Below, piece after piece: positions 7,943-15,989 of a DNA stretch of 35,967 nucleotides; positions within the stretch are counted from its first letter, which is position 1, and each line of letters opens with the position of its first letter. The notes under the pieces were generated by a model. That model saw only the letters and a list, made by a program, of their open reading frames with translations. It did not search any database and had not been told where the DNA came from. The stretch is from Acaryochloris sp. CRU_2_0. Lineage in GTDB: Bacteria > Cyanobacteriota > Cyanobacteriia > Thermosynechococcales > Thermosynechococcaceae. The stretch lies in the NCBI GenBank assembly GCA_012034865.1, contig JAAUOM010000036.1, positions 1 to 35,967 of the forward strand, in the 5' to 3' direction. Made by a program: the position numbers and the translations under genes.

Positions 7943-8958
7943 ATGGCTTCATCCCAAGTCTCTGGTGTTATTCGCTTAACCGATAATGAAGACAGCCGAC
8001 AAGACGTCCCTGCTGAGGTTTTGGCACGCGCTCTGACAGGAATGCAACAAATAATTTATCTCGTTGCCACGTTACAATTGGAAGTCGGTTTCGTGTCTCC
8101 CAGGAAATCCACCAGAGGTATATGATTGTTTGCCAAGTGCCTAAGCCTGGTAGTTTTTCTGTACCATTCTTTATGAGTACTGGTGAGAGTGTTTTAGAAG
8201 CTATTGAACATGTATTTGTCTCTATCCAGGATGGAGAGATGAACAAAATATTAGACACTATTCCAGATGAAAAGCTGAGGAATCGAGTTTTACTGGAAGT
8301 CCGTAAGTTTTTACCTAAAGCCGGGGAAGGTTGGCGTTTTGGGTTTCAACGATCTGGACACCAAGAAATTGTATTGACCGCAGATAAAGCAGCACCACTA
8401 ATTGATCGGGTGCTGAGTCAAGATAATGCAGAAGATACGGTAATGACTGTAACAGGGGAATTGATTCGTATTGATTTTGATAAACGCACAGTTGTACTAC
8501 GCTATCCGCCTACTCACCAAGAGATTGAGTGTACATATGTGGATGAATTAGAAGAAACTATGCTGGATAATCGTCGAGAGCTAAGTCAAGCAACTGGAAA
8601 ATTCACCCTCGATAGTGAAGGTAACCCGATCAAGCTTACTGACGTGATCCGGCTTGATGTGGTTGATTTGTCTCCTCTGAATATAAGGGAATTTACATGG
8701 AAAGAGCGGCAATTCGTATTCCCATCGCCATTAGTGCTTGAACCATACCTTGATCAGGACTCACAACAGCTTTTGGTAATCGACAAACCAAAGATAGGTT
8801 TGCATGTATTTGCTGAAACCCGTAAGCAATTGATCCAAGAGATTGCTGAGCAATTCGCCTTTATGTGGGATGCGTATGTTGATGCCCCAGAGGATCAATT
8901 AGCACCCGATGCTTTAAGGTTACGACACCAACTCACAGAAGTTGTCAACCTTGTATAG
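7943..8958 (+). pseudogene. Island gene of unknown function, one-base frameshift
   Basis: Two plus-strand frames join into one protein of about 338 residues. The first (ATG 7943, ends 8125) reads MASSQVSGVIRLTDNED and ALTGMQQIIYLVATLQLE. The second continues, still open upstream of its ATG at 8122, with RFRVSQEIHQRYMIVCQVP, KFLPKAGEGWRFGF, VMTVTGELIRIDFDKR and LGLHVF-like segments to 8958. The switch needs one missing base around GGAAG at 8080-8084. The second half contains small beta-rich blocks and IDFDKRTVVLRYPP, suggesting a compact fold, with no catalytic motif I recognise. It is followed six bases later by a HicA-like gene, so it may be its antitoxin-like or cognate partner. It may be intact in the organism if the lost base is a sequence error. 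Confidence 0.7.
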
Positions 8959-8964
8959 ATAGAT

Positions 8965-9252
8965 ATGCCTCGGAAAAAATCTAAAGTTAAATCTTCACTT
9001 AGGAAAAAAGGTTTTGAGCAAATTGAGGGGGATCATCATTACTTTCTCTACATAACACATGAAGGGAAGCGAACCACAATTCGCACTAAAACTAGTCACA
9101 CACCCAAGATGAAGGACATTCCAGATAATCTGCTTGCTCAGATGGCAAAACAATGCCAAGTCACCAAACAAGAGTTTGTAAACTTGTTGGATTGCTCTTT
9201 AGATCGAGCAGGTTACGAAAAAATATTATCTGATAAGGGTTTCTTGAATTGA
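8965..9252 (+). CDS. HicA-like toxin-family protein
   Basis: A 95-residue basic protein. The N-terminal half has the small double-stranded-RNA-binding-like pattern of HicA/YcfA proteins: a basic helix (KVKSSLRKKGFEQIEG), then DHHYFLYI with His24/His25 at the place of the HicA catalytic histidine, and a strand GKRTTIRTKTSH. The second half (LLAQMAKQCQVTKQEFVNLL) is a helical extension beyond classical HicA of 60-80 residues. Classical HicA cleaves mRNA and is neutralised by HicB. No HicB-like gene is adjacent; the neighbour is the frameshifted gene six bases upstream. RNA cleavage is inferred from family resemblance. Confidence 0.65.
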   Translation: MPRKKSKVKSSLRKKGFEQIEGDHHYFLYITHEGKRTTIRTKTSHTPKMKDIPDNLLAQMAKQCQVTKQEFVNLLDCSLDRAGYEKILSDKGFLN

Positions 9253-9278
9253 AAAGACTGAAAGGGTTTGCATATCAC

Positions 9279-9323
9279 GGTAACCGGGTGTTACCATTAA
9301 AGTTAACCCAATATTTCGGTAAC
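9279..9323. promoter_or_regulatory. Cluster of GGTAAC half-sites, possible operator
   Basis: GGTAAC at 9279-9284 and its complement GTTACC at 9290-9295 form a perfect inverted repeat with a 5-base spacer. A third GGTAAC lies at 9318-9323, seven bases before the ATG at 9330, and a related GTTAACC is at 9302-9308. The spacing fits a repressor operator just ahead of the small coupled ORFs. The regulator is unknown; the 76-residue product is a candidate. Confidence 0.45.
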
Positions 9324-9329
9324 ACAAGA

Positions 9330-9560
9330 ATGGCTAAAGGCAATCGCAAGCCTGTTCAAACACCAGAATTCAAGGCTAAACAATTCAAGCCAGTCTCAGA
9401 TCTGCCCGATGAAAAGCTTGCCCCTAAGCCGTTAGCGGTCAAGGTGGGAGGCAGCGTCTATCAGGCTGTAGTAGGACTTCCACAGAAAGAGAAGATTAAC
9501 TGGCTACGCCGTGTGATAACGGAAGCTGCCAGACAAGAATTAATGGGAGGTGAAGGATGA
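9330..9560 (+). CDS. Small basic hypothetical protein of the island
   Basis: A 76-residue protein starting at ATG 9330 (MAKGNRKPVQTPEFKAKQF). A longer reading from TTG 9249 crosses the GGTAAC cluster and looks unnatural. The N-terminal 30 residues are basic and probably flexible. The C-terminal part, with GSVYQAVVGLPQKEKINWLR and VITEAARQEL, looks like a ribbon-helix-helix or small helical module such as those of CopG/antitoxin-type regulators, but this is only a pattern impression. Its stop overlaps the next ATG by four bases (ATGA), so the two are translationally coupled. Confidence 0.7.
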   Translation: MAKGNRKPVQTPEFKAKQFKPVSDLPDEKLAPKPLAVKVGGSVYQAVVGLPQKEKINWLRRVITEAARQELMGGEG

Positions 9561-9850
9561 CAGTAGCCCAACCTGACCGACTAGATCGCCTTGAGGCATT
9601 GCTTGAACAGCTCGTCAGCGATCAACAATCCACCAATACTCGGTTGGACAAAATTGATGGTGATATTACCGGGTTCAAGCAAGACTTGAGAGACACAATC
9701 ATCAAGTTTGATGCCTATGTTAAAGCGTCTGATGGGATGACCCGCATGGCAACAACGATTATCATCACAGCAGGAACGGTTACCTTGCTAGCTCCTGTGC
9801 TTCAAGCAGTCGCTCCTACCATTCGAGCTTTCTTAGGAGGTGCCACATGA
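9557..9850 (+). CDS. Small coiled-coil protein with one C-terminal membrane helix
   Basis: A 97-residue protein. Residues 6-55 form heptad-like helix (LDRLEALLEQLVSDQQSTN, then TRLDKIDGDITGFKQDLRDT) and residues 66-90 a single hydrophobic segment (TTIIITAGTVTLLAPVLQAV). The arrangement resembles small phage or plasmid membrane proteins of unknown role, including holin-like and membrane-anchored effector proteins. It is coupled by ATGA overlaps to the gene before it and to the truncated ORF behind it. If the upstream small protein is a soluble inhibitor or regulator, this could be the membrane-active partner; that is speculation from arrangement. Confidence 0.7.
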   Translation: MTVAQPDRLDRLEALLEQLVSDQQSTNTRLDKIDGDITGFKQDLRDTIIKFDAYVKASDGMTRMATTIIITAGTVTLLAPVLQAVAPTIRAFLGGAT

Positions 9851-9921
9851 CCCCAACAGTTAACGTATCTCCAATGCTTTCAACCCTCTTTGGCCGGATA
9901 CATTGGCCGGAAGGAATTTAG
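9847..9921 (+). pseudogene. Truncated island ORF
   Basis: A third coupled start (ATGA overlap at 9847-9850) opens only 24 codons, MTPTVNVSPMLSTLFGRIHW and four more residues, before TAG at 9919-9921. It looks like the 5' end of a lost gene. A direct repeat TTGGCCGG sits at its end. This suggests that the island once extended further and was shortened before its right repeat. Confidence 0.4.
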
Positions 9922-9969
9922 AGATGCCTTGTAAGTCTGACCACATAAGGATTACAGTAATTAACTTCC

Positions 9970-10048
9970 CCACTTTTGGGTAGTGGGGGTCGTGGGTTCA
10001 AATCCCGCCGCTCCGATTGACGATAAAACTTAATTCTGGTGAGGCTTG
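9970..10048 (+). repeat. Direct repeat, right copy (attR-like), tRNA-Pro 3' half
   Basis: Carries the anticodon arm, variable loop, T arm and acceptor 3' strand of tRNA-Pro plus the same downstream flank as 7699-7777, with four mismatches in 79. There is no D arm or 5' acceptor strand before it, so it cannot form a tRNA. Its loop reads TTTGGGT, i.e. anticodon TGG rather than GGG. Confidence 0.9.
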
Positions 10049-10081
10049 CCAAGATATATCTCATGTATCACATGATATGTC

Positions 10082-11215
10082 TTAGTCTGCTCCTGTTGTG
10101 CTATTTTCTGGTAGTGGTGGTAAGCAGATGGTGAATATACTGCCTTGACCCATTTCAGAATACACGGTAATCGTGCCTTGATGGACTTCAACGATGCGAG
10201 AAACGAGATGCAGCCCCAACCCACTGCCTGAGCGTTGATGGGTGCCTTTGCGAAACCGCTTGAAGAGGTCAGCCTGTTCTTGGCTAGAGATTCCAGACCC
10301 GGTGTCTTTGACCTCAATTTTGATCTGGGTATGGGGTTGATTGCAATCGCTGCTTGTACCCGAACCCTGAAGTTTGCTCAAGCTCAGCTCTACCAACCCT
10401 ACCTCCGTGAATTTAAGGGAATTGCCAATCAGGTTGGTGAGCATCCGCCGCAGTTCTAGGCAATCTCCCATTACTTGCAGATCATCAGTTTCCGGATCAA
10501 GGGGAGAGAGTACTAGAGTGATGCCTTTTTCGATGGCCAAGGGCATCAGTTCTTGAATCACCTCTTGGGCAAGTTGCCAAAGGTCACAAGCAATCCAGGT
10601 CAGTGTTTTGGAACCTGCTTCATAGCAATGCACCTCTAGAAGTGTATCGACCATTTGCATCAGGGATTGATTGCTGCGAATCAGGGCTGCGATCGCGGTA
10701 TGCATCTCCGTCGAGAGTGAGCAAAAGGTCTCTTTTTGGAAGAGCTTGAGCATCGTATCGCAGGCAAATAGCGGTGTTCTTAAATCGTGGGTGAGGTGAG
10801 CCATAAGGTCTTCTCGGGCTAAGGTCAGTTGTTCGCGTTCGTCAATGCTGTGCTTCAGACGTAGAAGAGATCGCACCCGCGCCACCAACTCATCAACATC
10901 CACGGGCTTACGGACAAAATCATCGGCTCCAGCTTCCAGTCCCGTCACCAGATCAGCGGCAGGGTGAGCCGTCAGCAACAAAATTGGAATATAGGGTAAT
11001 TTGGTATTCTCCCGAATCCGACGAGTGACTTCATAGCCATCCATCCCAGGCATCATAATATCCAGCAAAATCAAGTTCGGTGGCGACTGCTCCAGGTGAG
11101 TTAAGGCCGTTGCCCCATCACCAACCAGACTGATTTCATAGCCTTTATCTTCTAAGATGGTTTCAATCAGCGCTAGGTTATCAGGGGTGTCGTCAACAGC
11201 TAAAATCCGATCCAT
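10082..11215 (-). CDS. Response regulator-histidine kinase hybrid
   Basis: A 377-residue soluble two-component protein. The N-terminal receiver domain (1-118) has the acidic pair Asp8/Asp9, the phospho-acceptor Asp52 (LILLDIMMPGMDG) and Lys103. A dimerisation domain follows with His143 in HLTHDLRTP. The ATP-binding domain has Asn261 and Asn265 (LTNLIGNSLKFT), the G1 box DTGSGIS at 304-310 and the G2 box GSGLGLHLVS. There is no membrane or sensory input domain, so the signal probably arrives by phosphotransfer to the receiver or from a partner. It reads in the same direction as gyrA, 264 bases downstream of it, with its own leader. It ends 33 bases from the island's right repeat. Confidence 0.9.
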   Translation of the reverse strand: MDRILAVDDTPDNLALIETILEDKGYEISLVGDGATALTHLEQSPPNLILLDIMMPGMDGYEVTRRIRENTKLPYIPILLLTAHPAADLVTGLEAGADDFVRKPVDVDELVARVRSLLRLKHSIDEREQLTLAREDLMAHLTHDLRTPLFACDTMLKLFQKETFCSLSTEMHTAIAALIRSNQSLMQMVDTLLEVHCYEAGSKTLTWIACDLWQLAQEVIQELMPLAIEKGITLVLSPLDPETDDLQVMGDCLELRRMLTNLIGNSLKFTEVGLVELSLSKLQGSGTSSDCNQPHTQIKIEVKDTGSGISSQEQADLFKRFRKGTHQRSGSGLGLHLVSRIVEVHQGTITVYSEMGQGSIFTICLPPLPENSTTGAD

Positions 11216-11479
11216 AAGCAGTACTCTCTCGCAATAGACCTATCTTAAAATGATGCGTAAAGTTTAACCTCCTCCTCTAGTCCACGCTTGATAAGCTACG
11301 TTATACAACTCCGAAAAGACGTAACCTGACTTTGCATGACCCCACCTTAGTCCTTGCCAAGGCTATCCATTACGCACAAGTACGTAGAAGCGTTACAGAA
11401 AATAGATTTGTGATGTCGGGTGGAGAGCTTTGATTAAACTTATAGACCTGCCTAAATAACGATCAACATCGCTGAAAAC

Positions 11480-14098
11480 TTACTCTAGCTCAGTCCCACC
11501 CTCTTCATCGGAGAGATCCTCGGGAGGAACTAATGCGACCGCAACGATGTAATCCTCTTCATCCAATCGCTGAACTCTAACGCCTGTCGCTGCCCGAGAC
11601 TGGGATGAAATGTCCGTGACCACCTGTCGAATCACAATACCTCGACTGGTTACCAACATCAGTTCATCATCGGCGTTAACAATACGTAAGGCTGCTAGGT
11701 GGTCGGGGGTCTTCAGCTTTTTAAACTTAGTCGCAGTCACACCTTTGCCTGCTCGGTTTTGCAGCCTAAATTGGGCAACGGGAACTCGTTTACCAAACCC
11801 ATTGGTTGTAATCACTAGCACCCAGGGACCGGGTTGATCCAGGGTTTCATTGGTTTCCTCGTTGGCATCATCCTCTTCTACTAGCAGTTCTGGATCCTCT
11901 GGATCCTCCTCTCCTCCCTCGGGATCACTGCCTAGGGTGGCGACCACACTACTGGGCAAAATATCCATGCCAATCAATTCATCCCCCTCCCGCAGACGCA
12001 TTGCCCGCACCCCTCGTGTTGCCCGTCCCAAGGGACGAAGCTGTTGGTGATCGGCTCGAAAATGAATGGACATGCCGCGCCGAGAGCCAATGACGATGCT
12101 GTCTTCTACCCGCGTTAAGCGCACCCAACGCAGCAGATCGCCTTCTTCTAAGGAGATGGCAATGAGGCCATTGGTACGAATATTGCTAAAGGCAGCTAGG
12201 GCGGTTTTCTTGATAAATCCGCCGACGGTCATCATCACCAGATACTCATCCTCGCTGAATTCACTGACGGGAATCACGGAGGTAATTTTTTCTTGCCGTG
12301 GGATGGGGAGGAGTTGCACCAAGGGCACTCCTCTGGCGGTGCGAGAGCTAACGGGGATCTGATAAGCGCGCAGGCAGTAGACAACGCCGCGATCGCTAAA
12401 AAACAGCACACTGTCATGGTCACAACAGCCAAAGAAATGCTCAACAGCATCGTCTTCCTTAATTTTGGCTCCGGCTCGACCCCGCGTTGCCCGACTTTGA
12501 GCATTAAAGGTATCTACGGGCATCCGTTTAACGTAGCCCTGTTCGGTCACCAAAATCACGGCTTGATCATTGGCAATCAGATCAATGTCATCCAAATCCG
12601 CGAGATTCGCCTCAATCAGAGTGCGACGGGGACTGCCAAACTTGGCTTTCAGGTCTGAAACTTCCGTTTCAATAATGTCGAGAACTCGCTGACGACGTGC
12701 CAAAATATCTTCAAGATCCGCAATCCGCTCTTGCAAATCTTGATGCTCTCGCTCAATCTTTTCGGCTTCCAAAGCCGTCAGGCGGCGCAGTTGCATTTGC
12801 AAAATGGCATCGGCTTGGGTTTCAGACAGACCATAGCCCTCCATGAGTTCTTGGCGGGCTACCGTGGCATCGGCGGCCTGACGAATCAGGTGAATGACGG
12901 CATCTAAGTTATCCAGGGCAATTAACAACCCTTGGAGTAAATGATCGCGTTCTTGAGCTTTGCGGTGCTGGTAGCGGGTGCGGCGCAGCACCGATTCTTC
13001 CCGAAATTCTAGAAATACGCTGAGAAACTGCTTGAGGCTGAGCAGTTGCGGATCACCCCCCACCAAGGCCAGCATATTTGCCCCAAAATTGTTTTGGATC
13101 GGGGTTTGTTTATAGAGGTTGTTGAGCACGACCTGGGGATAGGCATCCCGCTTCAGTTCGATCACAATCCGCATGCCATCGCGATCGCTTTCATCCCGAA
13201 TATCAGAAATCCCGTCTAAGCGCTTGTCATTAACGCTTTCAGCAATTCGTTCAATTAAAGCCGCTTTATTGGTCTGATAGGGTAACTCCGTAACAATAAT
13301 CGCTTCTCGATCCGGTCGCCCTGAATGCTCCAAGGTTTCAATCTCTGCCACCCCTCGCATCGTGATCGAACCTCGGCCCGTGGTGTAGGCTTCTCGAATC
13401 CCCGCCGCACCTAGAATTCGACCTCCTGTCGGAAAGTCTGGCCCTGGGATCAACTGCATCAACTCCAGATCAGTAATCTCTGAATGGTGGATCAGTGCCA
13501 CCAAACCATCCACCACCTCACCTAGATTGTGGGGGGGAATATTGGTCGCCATCCCCACGGCAATTCCAGACGAACCATTGAGGAGCAATTGAGGTAACCG
13601 AGCGGGCAAGACTAAGGGTTCTTGCTGCGATCCATCAAAATTATCGCCAAAATCTACGGTTTCTTGCTCAATATCAGGTAATAAGGCATCAAAGCTCAAC
13701 GGTTGCAAGCGACATTCGGTATATCGCATCGCCGCTGGGGGATCGTTATCAATGGAGCCAAAATTGCCATGACCATTGATCAAGGGCATCCGCATCGAGA
13801 AATCCTGGGCCATGCGCACCAAGGCATCATAAACTGCCGTATCCCCATGCGGATGGTATTTACCCAGAACTTCTCCCACGACCCGCGCACATTTACGGAA
13901 GGGGCGATCTGGGGTTAGTCCCAGCTCATACATGGCATAAAGAATGCGGCGGTGGACAGGCTTGAGGCCATCTCTAGCATCTGGCAAAGCCCGACCGACA
14001 ATGACGCTCATGGCGTATTCCAAGTAGGATCGCGACATCTCATCCCGTAGATCTGTGAGAATAATCCGCTCCTGCGTTGGATCAGAGGAGAAGGTCAT
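11480..14098 (-). CDS. gyrA: DNA gyrase subunit A
   Basis: An 872-residue type IIA topoisomerase A subunit, which with GyrB introduces negative supercoils. The catalytic tyrosine is Tyr126 (AAMRYTE). The quinolone-pocket positions equivalent to E. coli Ser83 and Asp87 are Thr87 and Asp91 ([10 protein letters not shown]). The C-terminal beta-pinwheel (about 505-860) carries repeated RATRG/RAG signatures; the place of the GyrA box reads [10 protein letters not shown] (534-543), a degenerate form, while QNRAGKG at 780-786 looks closer to the consensus. A very acidic insert lies at about 724-754 ([15 protein letters not shown]). Cyanobacteria often have two such genes, so a ParC-like role cannot be excluded, but GyrA is the better call. 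Confidence 0.9.
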   Translation of the reverse strand: MTFSSDPTQERIILTDLRDEMSRSYLEYAMSVIVGRALPDARDGLKPVHRRILYAMYELGLTPDRPFRKCARVVGEVLGKYHPHGDTAVYDALVRMAQDFSMRMPLINGHGNFGSIDNDPPAAMRYTECRLQPLSFDALLPDIEQETVDFGDNFDGSQQEPLVLPARLPQLLLNGSSGIAVGMATNIPPHNLGEVVDGLVALIHHSEITDLELMQLIPGPDFPTGGRILGAAGIREAYTTGRGSITMRGVAEIETLEHSGRPDREAIIVTELPYQTNKAALIERIAESVNDKRLDGISDIRDESDRDGMRIVIELKRDAYPQVVLNNLYKQTPIQNNFGANMLALVGGDPQLLSLKQFLSVFLEFREESVLRRTRYQHRKAQERDHLLQGLLIALDNLDAVIHLIRQAADATVARQELMEGYGLSETQADAILQMQLRRLTALEAEKIEREHQDLQERIADLEDILARRQRVLDIIETEVSDLKAKFGSPRRTLIEANLADLDDIDLIANDQAVILVTEQGYVKRMPVDTFNAQSRATRGRAGAKIKEDDAVEHFFGCCDHDSVLFFSDRGVVYCLRAYQIPVSSRTARGVPLVQLLPIPRQEKITSVIPVSEFSEDEYLVMMTVGGFIKKTALAAFSNIRTNGLIAISLEEGDLLRWVRLTRVEDSIVIGSRRGMSIHFRADHQQLRPLGRATRGVRAMRLREGDELIGMDILPSSVVATLGSDPEGGEEDPEDPELLVEEDDANEETNETLDQPGPWVLVITTNGFGKRVPVAQFRLQNRAGKGVTATKFKKLKTPDHLAALRIVNADDELMLVTSRGIVIRQVVTDISSQSRAATGVRVQRLDEEDYIVAVALVPPEDLSDEEGGTELE

Positions 14099-14317
14099 AA
14101 ATTTTGAAAAACTCCCAAAAAAATGCTTAGTTGAGAAATAGCGTTAATAATGACGATTTACCATTGATATCATTAAAAAGTAAGCTATTATCTCTCATTA
14201 CCACCCTGATTTTATCATAATTTGCTGCTGGGCTGCGGCATTTAGATGTCATCACAAGGAGAAACACCAAGACGTTGCAAAAGCTGTTGCTGCGCTTGGC
14301 TGAGGTCAGGATAAGCC

Positions 14318-15444
14318 TCAGAATTGTAGTACTGTTGTGAAAAAATTCTGGACAATCTCCACAATGCGCTCCGAGGCATGACCATCGCCAAAAGGGTTGA
14401 CCGCTTTGGCCATTGTGTTATAAGCCGCTTGATCCTCAAGCAGGTTAGCAGTTTCAGCGACAATGCGCGCAGTGCTGGTGCCAATGAGTTTAGCCGTGCC
14501 TGCTGTAATAGCTTCTGGCCTTTCGGTGGTTTCCCTTAACACTAAAACGGGTTTTCCTAGACTGGGGGCTTCTTCTTGCAAGCCACCGGAGTCGGTGAGT
14601 AAAAGATAACAGCGCTGAATCGCACCCACCAAGTCGGTGTAATCTAAGGGTTCGGTCAGGAAAATGCGCGGGTGCTGACCGAGGGCTGCTTGCAACGGTT
14701 CGCGCACGGTAGGATTGCGATGCAAGGGTAACACGACGGCAGCATCGGGGCACCGATCTAAAACTTGCAAGAAACCCTTGGCAATATCTTGTAATGGGGT
14801 TCCCCAATTCTCGCGACGATGCACCGTTGCCAGAATGGTGCGATATTGATCCCAGTTCAGGTTGGCAATAGGACAATCAGGCTGTTTAGCGGCAACGGTC
14901 AGTAGGGCGTCGATCACGGTATTCCCCGTGTGATGAATACTGCCGGTCACCCCAGAGGCTTGTAAATTCTCAACGGCTTTGGTCGTGGGGGCAAAGTGTA
15001 ATTGGGTAATCTGAGAGATCAAGCGTCGATTGGCTTCTTCGGGGTAGGGATTATAGATATTGTCTGTACGTAAGCCTGCTTCTACATGCCCGACGGGAAT
15101 TTTCTGATAAAACGCTGCCAAGGCCGCCGCAAAAGCCGTCGTCGTATCCCCTTGCACCAAGATTAGATGGGGACTTAATTCCTGCAACAACTGTTGTAAG
15201 CCTTGTAAGCTTTTACAGGTAATGTCTGAAAGGCTTTGTTTAATTTGCATGATCTCTAGGTTGTGATCAGCCTCTAGGGCAAAGATCTGCATGACTTGAT
15301 CCACCATTCTTTGTGTTGTCCTGTTAAGACAACTTGGGTAGTAAACCGATGATCGGCACGAAAGGCTTGAATCACGGGTGCTAGTTTAATGGCTTCTGGA
15401 CGAGTACCCAGAATGATACAGATCTGTAGGGGAGAGTTGGGCAT
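14318..15444 (-). pseudogene. wecB: UDP-N-acetylglucosamine 2-epimerase, one-base frameshift
   Basis: The enzyme interconverts UDP-GlcNAc and UDP-ManNAc for surface polysaccharides. The N-terminus starts at ATG 15444 (MPNSPLQICIILGTRPEAIK, then VVLTGQHKE) in one frame. The remainder from 15307 (MVDQVMQIFALEADHN) follows in another and carries QGDTTTAFAAA, HVEAGLRT, PEEANRR, HRREN and the UDP-binding DSGGLQEEAP, ending at 14318. Family members usually read GQHxEMVDQ, so one A is missing in GAATGG at 15305-15310. The full span is one base short of 376 codons. Apart from this nothing is decayed, so a sequence error is as likely as a real mutation. The ORF that starts inside would lack the N-terminal strand. 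Confidence 0.88.
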
Positions 15445-15480
15445 AGAGTTGATGACCTTACCATTGGGAGCATATTACTG

Positions 15481-15503
15481 AAAAAACCCGGTGAATAACC
15501 GGG
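15481..15503 (-). terminator. Rho-independent terminator (minus strand)
   Basis: CCCGGT and ACCGGG pair perfectly around a 5-base loop, followed on the minus strand by six T (A-run at 15481-15486). It sits between the membrane-protein gene at 15612-15989 and the wecB start at 15444, so it ends the former transcript. Confidence 0.85.
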
Positions 15504-15535
15504 CTGCAGCTTTACGATAACGCATGTTAAAACCA

Positions 15536-15577
15536 AAGAGAGCCGCAATTGCCTTTCAGCTTAACTGCGACTCTCTT
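15536..15577. repeat. Imperfect long hairpin
   Basis: AAGAGAG (15536-15542) pairs with CTCTCTT (15571-15577), and after a single C-A mismatch CGCA pairs with TGCG (15566-15569). It lies just downstream of the membrane-protein gene ending at 15612 and ahead of the terminator, and may be a 3' RNA-stabilising structure. No T-run follows it. Confidence 0.5.
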
Positions 15578-15611
15578 GTGAATTTTAGAATTAAATTGTC
15601 GATATCAAAGG

Positions 15612-15989
15612 TTAGCTAAGGTTGCGATCGCACGTCAAAGGGCAAGCCGCATAAACTGTACTGCTGATGGGATTGGCTTTGCCATTCAACCATCTTAGCC
15701 AGCGAACTTCATGGGGATGAATGCCTTTGAAGGTGAGCATGGCAGCGGTAATCATAATCACCAACGCATTGGCGGCTAAAATACCCCCTGCCACTAAGGC
15801 CACTGCACTCATGGGAAAAACCGTTTGTAATGCCACTGCGGCTAAAGCACCACCCGTTGCCATTAGCACAACTAGCGGGAAGCCAACGACAAGCCAGCAA
15901 ACCGTTAAGGTAAAAGTCCAAATCAAAAAGCTTTTAGCGATAAAAACCAAGCCCTGGTTCTTTAAGTGAGAAGCTTCAGCCATTGTCAT
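15612..15989 (-). CDS. Small membrane protein of unknown function
   Basis: A 125-residue protein (MTMAEASHLKNQ) with a hydrophobic core of about three membrane segments (roughly 18-45, 48-65 and 70-92) rich in Ala, Val and Gly. A conserved-looking tail follows, FKGIHPHEVRWLRWLNGKAN, and then VYAACPLTCD with two cysteines. I do not recognise the family. The ATG at 15989 is preferred to the TTG at 16007 because GGGAGG lies at the proper distance upstream. It is followed by a hairpin and a strong terminator and appears to be a single-gene unit. Confidence 0.75.
   Translation of the reverse strand: MTMAEASHLKNQGLVFIAKSFLIWTFTLTVCWLVVGFPLVVLMATGGALAAVALQTVFPMSAVALVAGGILAANALVIMITAAMLTFKGIHPHEVRWLRWLNGKANPISSTVYAACPLTCDRNLS

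Larger units (their letters stand above)
7778..9969. mobile_element. Compact tRNA-Pro-integrated island without an integrase
   Basis: The interval between the two 79-bp repeats is 2192 bases. It contains, all on the plus strand, a frameshifted gene, a HicA-like gene, two coupled small ORFs and a truncated ORF. It has no GCGATCGC octamer although the rest of the window averages about one per 1.8 kb, and it looks somewhat richer in A/T than its flanks. No tyrosine or serine recombinase, excisionase or replication gene is visible. It is either a non-autonomous element moved in trans or the remainder of a larger element after deletion. The repeat structure is seen directly; mobility is inferred. 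Confidence 0.7.

Noticed and set aside
8075..8125. Programmed -1 frameshifting in the island gene
   Set aside because: No slippery heptamer or following pseudoknot is visible at the junction, and three other genes show similar one-base losses.
9249..9329. N-terminal extension of the 76-residue island protein
   Set aside because: The extra 27 residues cover the GGTAAC cluster and begin with TTG; ATG 9330 starts a natural-looking N-terminus.
9970..10014. A second functional tRNA-Pro (UGG)
   Set aside because: There is no D arm or 5' acceptor strand before it; it is only a 3' half.
10051..10084. Terminator at the end of the response regulator-kinase gene
   Set aside because: An imperfect hairpin is present, but it has mismatches and bulges and no T-run follows on the minus strand.
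11850..12050. Ser-rich plus-strand frame
   Set aside because: It is the reverse of the acidic insert of GyrA, an expected shadow of Asp/Glu codons.
12293..12658. 121-codon plus-strand frame inside gyrA
   Set aside because: Fully antisense to conserved gyrA sequence, no ribosome site, no recognisable content.
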